Part shown: piece after piece, positions 8,701-11,992 of the stretch | Layout: every line of letters begins with the position of its first letter | How positions within the stretch are numbered: position 1 is the first letter of the stretch | Assembly (NCBI GenBank): GCA_037447655.1 | Contig: JBBHKE010001131.1 | Location: 49,438 to 61,429, forward strand | Direction of reading: 5' to 3' | Length of the DNA: 11,992 nucleotides | Source of the DNA: Zygnema cylindricum | Lineage: Eukaryota > Streptophyta > Zygnematophyceae > Zygnematales > Zygnemataceae | Program-made: the position numbers and the translations under genes | Notes under the pieces: model-generated | What the model was told of the DNA's origin: nothing | Databases searched by the model: none | What the model saw: only the letters and a program-made list of their open reading frames with translations

Positions 8701-10283
8701 TCAGCATGCCACAAAGATGCCACATCTTGCATTCAAATCACAATGAAGCATTTATAAGCTTCACAAATCAACAAAGAGTGCCGCAGAAACTTGACTACAT
8801 GTAGACAGGTCGCCATACACGATTCAATTCTTACAACAAACAATATTCAAGACTCAACTCCAGAAAATGGAGAGGACCACATAATGGAAAGAGTTTGTGG
8901 CACTAATGCAAATTCTACAAAAGCTGAAATTTTTAATTAGCAGCATTTTATGAACACCTAAAACGAAGACAAAAATATGTCTTGACAAGCAATGAATGCA
9001 TCAGATCAAAAAACCAACCACCACAACAACCGGAGATGTTCAATGACCTCCGTAGGTCAATGCAATAATGTGCTCAAAATCATAATGCACAGTAAAAAGG
9101 ATTTAGGAAATTCGAATAACATCACTGACCTGTACACGGCACTCAAGTTGTGCAATTATGCAGCCAAGTGGGACACACTCTAAAAACTAACATGTAATTT
9201 TCATCAGTTCCCTAAGGATAACAGGTCATCTCCACTAATGACACAGCTCGCAACCAGCCAGCAATGCAGTAGCCAAACTCCCGCTAGAAAAATACACTCA
9301 CTCCATATGAAATGCCGAAATTGACCAAACAAAACAAAAAGATATTGATAAAAACCCACACAGCAAAGCATGCACATGAACACCCAATTTGCTTTCCGCA
9401 CTCGGAAAAAGACATTCTCCTTCCACGTATATTGCCATTTTTCCCCACTCCCTTTCCATCTCCTTCTCCTTCTCCTTCTCCCTCTCCCTCTCCCTCTCTC
9501 ACAGACACCACTCCTCAAGATAACTTATGCCGCCTTTCAGCCTTTCCCCAGTCCTACGTAGAACTATAAAGCAATGAACACCATTTCCCTTTTAAAGTAA
9601 GCAACCAAGCAATCAGCAGAAAAATGACAGAGAATACATGAAACCCTAACTGAGAAGCTAACTCACGACCTGTTATGGAATGACCAACAGGAGCTTAAAA
9701 GAAGGCTGAGAATGATTTAAATGGAATAAAATACAAAAAGGCTGAACCAGCAAACTCTTCTTATGTTTACCTGATAATCGATGGCGGGGTATTTGTTGTC
9801 CGACCAATTAGGCTCCTTCATTTTCAACCACTGACGGTAAGCATTCAAACGAAACTCCAACATCCATTCTGGCTCATCTTTCTTAGCTGAAATAATCCGT
9901 ACAGTCTCCTCGGATAGACCGCGGGGAATTGATTTCGACTTAATGTCAGATGTGAAACCCCATTTATAATCACGACTTAAAAACTGCTTAATAGTATCAT
10001 CACTTGACTGTTTAGCAGGCTGTTTTACTGACGAGTCGTCGGTTGGGAGAGGAATCTCCAGAGCACTTTCAGGAGCCATGGAACTGATACGTGTTTGTCT
10101 TTTTGTTAGTTGTCTTTTTTGAGCCATAAGAGGCTTCACATGAAGAGCCTGCTTTCCTGTCAGCTGACTGAGGCTGCTAATTGAAGATTTGGAAAGACAC
10201 GTGTCCGCGTGGAAAAAGTTACATCCTGAAAGAGATGATGACGTGGACGGGAGAGTCTGTAACCCGAAGGAGAGAGCCTCCAT
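5507..10283 (-). CDS. SUFB: Plastid Fe-S cluster assembly scaffold SufB (ABCI8-type), five exons, complete
   Basis: The gene joins 10283-9771, 8392-7925, 7749-7423, 6978-6790 and 5725-5507, giving 571 residues, slightly longer than the roughly 550 I recall for plant SufB. SufB forms the SufBC2D complex with SufC and SufD and is the scaffold on which Fe-S clusters are built in the plastid stroma. Residues 1 to about 70 are rich in Ser, Thr and basic residues, as in a transit peptide. The SufB body follows from about residue 95 with the signatures [62 protein letters not shown] and [21 protein letters not shown]481 (SQCDSML) and E510 (EHEAST) correspond in motif and spacing to E. coli Cys405 and Glu434, implicated in cluster assembly. 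The C-terminus LEGSVG is typical. All four introns are GT-AG and phase 0. The start is the first ATG after an in-frame TAG 24 bases upstream. No frameshift or stop is seen, so the gene appears functional. Confidence 0.97.
5726..6789 (-). other. SUFB intron 4
   Basis: 1064 bases, donor GTATAT, acceptor ATTACAG. It contains the palindromic tandem repeat at 6411-6452. No gene is seen inside; the plus-strand frame at 6306-6488 consists partly of that repeat. Confidence 0.92.
6411..6452. repeat. 18-bp tandem duplication containing a palindrome
   Basis: Bases 6417-6434 and 6435-6452 are identical (TACAAATTGTACAGTTTT). With the six bases before them, the first copy forms a perfect palindrome at 6411-6433: 11-base arms AAACTGTACAA/TTGTACAGTTT around one A. 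Confidence 0.95.
6790..6978 (-). other. SUFB: SUFB coding exon 4
   Basis: Residues 437-499, from [11 protein letters not shown] to TYPYIQ. It carries [19 protein letters not shown] and the C481 motif SQCDSMLIG. Donor GTATAT follows CAG. Confidence 0.97.
6979..7422 (-). other. SUFB intron 3
   Basis: 444 bases, donor GTAGGT, acceptor AATCTCCAG. It contains the long hairpin at 7257-7346, close to the donor end of the intron on the minus strand. Confidence 0.93.
7257..7346 (-). ncRNA. Long near-perfect hairpin in SUFB intron 3 (foldback MITE or miRNA-like precursor)
   Basis: Arms 7259-7298 and 7305-7344 are inverted copies of 40 bases with four differences and a 6-base loop (7299-7304). Two more bases pair at the outer end. 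In the host transcript (minus strand) two of the four differences would be G-U wobbles, leaving two true mismatches. That pairing and loop size fit either a tiny foldback transposon or a young plant microRNA or siRNA precursor. I recognise no known microRNA in the arms, and expression cannot be judged from sequence. Confidence 0.6.
7423..7749 (-). other. SUFB: SUFB coding exon 3
   Basis: Residues 328-436, from [15 protein letters not shown] to QQADTGTK. It includes [16 protein letters not shown] and the conserved [16 protein letters not shown] segment. Donor GTAGGT follows AAG. Confidence 0.97.
7750..7924 (-). other. SUFB intron 2
   Basis: 175 bases, the shortest intron in the gene. The acceptor (GTATAAATAG before GGT TGT) lacks a good pyrimidine tract, but the family sequence across the junction (YLE then GCTAPSYD) fixes it precisely. 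Confidence 0.92.
7925..8392 (-). other. SUFB: SUFB coding exon 2
   Basis: Residues 172-327, from DMIYYSEP to SYLE. This carries the most conserved central blocks of SufB, including [15 protein letters not shown]. Donor GTGAGT follows GAA. Confidence 0.97.
8393..9770 (-). other. SUFB intron 1
   Basis: 1378 bases, from donor GTAAAC to acceptor TATTCCAG. It contains a pyrimidine microsatellite (9459-9500). The short frames inside it are not supported as genes. Confidence 0.93.
9459..9500. repeat. Pyrimidine microsatellite in SUFB intron 1
   Basis: An uninterrupted run of C and T: about three TCCTTC units followed by about three TCCCTC units. The frames it opens on both strands (Pro/Ser or Gly/Glu repeats) are not genes. 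Confidence 0.95.
9771..10283 (-). other. SUFB: SUFB coding exon 1
   Basis: Residues 1-171: the transit-peptide region, a variable linker and the SufB N-terminal segment ([34 protein letters not shown]). It ends TAT CAG before the donor GTAAAC. Confidence 0.96.
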
Positions 10284-10840
10284 GATGTCAAGTCCTAAGC
10301 AGGAAATCTACAAAAGATAAGTTTAGTAAGAAGCAAATTGCCTGGGAGAAAGTGTGAAGAGAGCGAGAAGAGAGAGAGCGAGAAGAGAGAGAGGGAGAGA
10401 TGCAGAGCTCTTCAAGGATTGTTGGATAATAGTATCTGAGAAAGCTTCAGTACAGTGAGAAGGTTCTTTTTACTGTTTTAGGGCATGTGTATGGCTTTGT
10501 TTCTAGCAAATGTGCTCAGGGCTCATGCAGACCACACGCAGTATCGCGGTATCACAGCCGGCCAATAGAGTACGGCCTACGTGGCGAGGATGGAGTGCAA
10601 CAGCACCGACAAAATTCCATGCCGATCGTTACGAAACGTGTCAAACAAAAACAATTTCTATGTATACCAGTCCTGTAGGAATTTCCATGTTTTATCCGTA
10701 ACTGGTCAATCTGATAAAAATCTGGGGGAAGTTCGACCAGTGACCGTTCGATTGCGAAGCTGTTTGGAGATACTTCCGACGACCAGAAAAGGACCAGGTA
10801 CGAAAACTTGACGCGCCTTTAATAGAGTTACTAAATATTG
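10284..10840 (-). promoter_or_regulatory. SUFB 5' leader and probable promoter
   Basis: Upstream of the SUFB start the sequence holds a CT-rich leader (minus strand, 10400-10356) and then a CpG-rich stretch (about 10500-10650). A CCAAT box on the plus strand lies at 10562-10566, about 280 bases upstream of the ATG. An ACGTGGC element at 10579-10585 resembles plant G-box/ABRE sites. TTTTGTAG near 10306 could be a leader-intron acceptor, but no donor is assigned. The transcription start is not identifiable. Confidence 0.45.
10356..10400. repeat. GA/CT tract in the SUFB leader, with a 15-bp duplication
   Basis: Nearly pure purine on the plus strand. Bases 10362-10376 and 10377-10391 are an exact 15-bp repeat (AGCGAGAAGAGAGAG). 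On the transcribed strand it is a CT tract 70-120 bases before the start codon, as is common in plant leaders and core promoters. Confidence 0.9.
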
Positions 10841-11040
10841 AGCGTAAAAGCGGATTCAGAAAATCAGAAAATGTCAAAATGTGACACGATCTAACCGTCC
10901 AGATTTAATAGTCGCGGGCGACCCGGTGCTTTGCCCTTTGGTTTTTTTAAGGGCCTGTCGTTTTTGTACACGGGGACCAATAGGAGCGTCACAATTTGTC
11001 GTAGGAGTTACATGTACTCCACGTATCAATCCGTTCCCGG
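10841..11040. other. CpG-rich sequence before the tandem repeat array
   Basis: No gene is recognised. CpG clearly outnumbers GpC, as in the array that follows. It may be a further decayed repeat copy, but I could not align it convincingly. Confidence 0.4.
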
Positions 11041-11422
11041 TACACCGTCAATCGCTATTAGAGTGTATAACGCCAATTCGGTGCCCTTTTTTCAAAAAAA
11101 AAAACCCGAAATACAATCCATAATTTTATTTTTTCCATTATTCTAATTAGGTTTTTTTTTCAATTAGCGTTAATAAGGAAAGTACACTGCGATGGAAATA
11201 GTGTGGCGTATGGACAGGGAATCTCCGTACTAAATGGTACTTTTTGAATAACAAAGGCATAAAAAAAAGACACTTAACATTTTTTCGCACACATGTGAAT
11301 GCGCACTGGAAGAAAGAGACGCAAACTCGTCGACAAAAATCACGTTCTCATATGTTCGTCCGTCGACCGTGTGAACAGCGCGACGGCGTACGAATTGTCA
11401 GATTTTGTACGGGTACACAGAC
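11041..11422. repeat. Tandem repeat unit A, about 382 bp
   Basis: Begins TACACCGTCAATCGCTATTA and shares ordered landmarks with unit C at nearly the same offsets: the start block, a T-rich ATTATTCTAATTAGG segment, a GTGTGGCGTAYGGAC-like block, GTGAATGCGCACT at offset about 253, GTTCTCATA at 303 and GTGTGAACA at 328. No coding potential is recognised. Confidence 0.65.
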
Positions 11423-11626
11423 TACACCGCCAATCGTTATTAGCGTTATGTACGCTAATTCCGTCCCGCTTTTTTTTTTTTATTCTCCATTAGTGTAGTT
11501 CATTCTATTTTTTTCTTTATTCTATTTAGGATTATTTTCAGTACGTTGTCTCTTAAATAGAGTGGTGTACGGTTAGTGTCAGATCATACGTAAACGTATC
11601 TTTTTAAGTTAAAAAGTACAATAAAT
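11423..11626. repeat. Tandem repeat unit B, 204 bp, shortened
   Basis: Begins TACACCGCCAATCGTTATTA, matching unit A, and runs through the T-rich and GTGGTGTACGG-like segments. It ends where units A and C continue into their GCAC/GTGTGAACA half, so it appears truncated at the 3' end before unit C starts. Confidence 0.6.
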
Positions 11627-11992
11627 TACACCGCGAATCGTAATTAGAGTAAATTACTCTAATTCGGTCGCTCGAAATTTCGACTCTATCACATCAAATA
11701 GAGTAATCGACTCTAATTTTTTCATTATTCTAATTTAGGTGAGGTTTAATTAGCGTAAAAAAATCTAATATAGGTTATTTTTAAATAGTGTGGAGTACGG
11801 ACGACGTCTGACCGTGCAAAATTGTACTTTTATAAGTAAAAAGGTACAAATAATGATTTAATAGAATCGCGCTCGCACGTGAAATCGCACTAAACAAAAA
11901 AATCAATCACATCGAAAAAAAGCCGTTCGCATAACTCTCGTCCGACGACAGCATCGTCGTCAGTGTGAACATTAACTAACATTCAATGCGAC
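11627..11992. repeat. Tandem repeat unit C, cut by the window edge
   Basis: Begins TACACCGCGAATCGTAATTA and matches unit A along its length. Landmarks are the ATTATTCTAATTTAGG segment, GTGTGGAGTACGGAC, TCGCACT at offset 258, GTTCGCATA at 298 and GTGTGAAC at 336. It contains additional GACTCTA/TAGAGT inverted pairs (about 11681-11719). Confidence 0.62.

Noticed and set aside
9204-9569. Overlapping frames on both strands with Gly-Glu or Pro-Ser repeats
   Set aside because: They are translations of the pyrimidine microsatellite inside SUFB intron 1.
10881-11498. Several plus-strand frames of 64-84 codons
   Set aside because: They lie in the CpG-rich repeat array, are not conserved between its copies and match no known protein.

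Overview
This looks like nuclear DNA of a green plant (streptophyte), probably not a well-studied crop. Two protein genes can be read, both on the minus strand and both split by GT-AG introns. One is a complete five-exon gene for the plastid iron-sulfur cluster scaffold SufB (minus strand, 10283 down to 5507), with a transit-peptide-like N-terminus of the kind plants use. The other is the 5' part of a family 43 glycosyltransferase (minus strand, 3041 down to 1913), the family that includes plant xylan-synthesis proteins and animal glucuronyltransferases. The species cannot be named from the sequence.

Layout from left to right. Bases 1-898 hold an exact mirror repeat: 405 bases, an 88-base spacer, then the same 405 bases in reversed order without complementation. 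This is the most unusual object in the window. From 899 to 1912 no gene is recognised; the stretch is probably intron of the glycosyltransferase and carries a perfect 40-bp tandem duplication. Glycosyltransferase exons 2 and 1 lie at 1913-2023 and 2559-3041. Bases 3042-5506 are intergenic, with a candidate inverted-repeat element (3383-3851) and a small tandem-repeat cluster (4814-4866). SUFB fills 5507-10283; intron 3 contains a long near-perfect hairpin, intron 4 a palindromic 18-bp tandem repeat, and intron 1 a pyrimidine microsatellite. Its 5' leader and promoter follow, with a GA/CT tract and CCAAT and ACGTGGC motifs. From about 11041 to the right edge there are three diverged copies of a repeat unit of about 380 bp, CpG-rich and with a conserved internal hairpin.

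The two genes have no evident functional link: SufB acts in plastid Fe-S assembly, the glycosyltransferase in the Golgi. The mirror repeat has no known biological route of formation. CpG and GpC counts indicate that the left arm (1-405) is the reversed, non-native copy and that the right arm is the native sequence. A sequence-handling artefact or a deliberate construct must be excluded before any biological reading.
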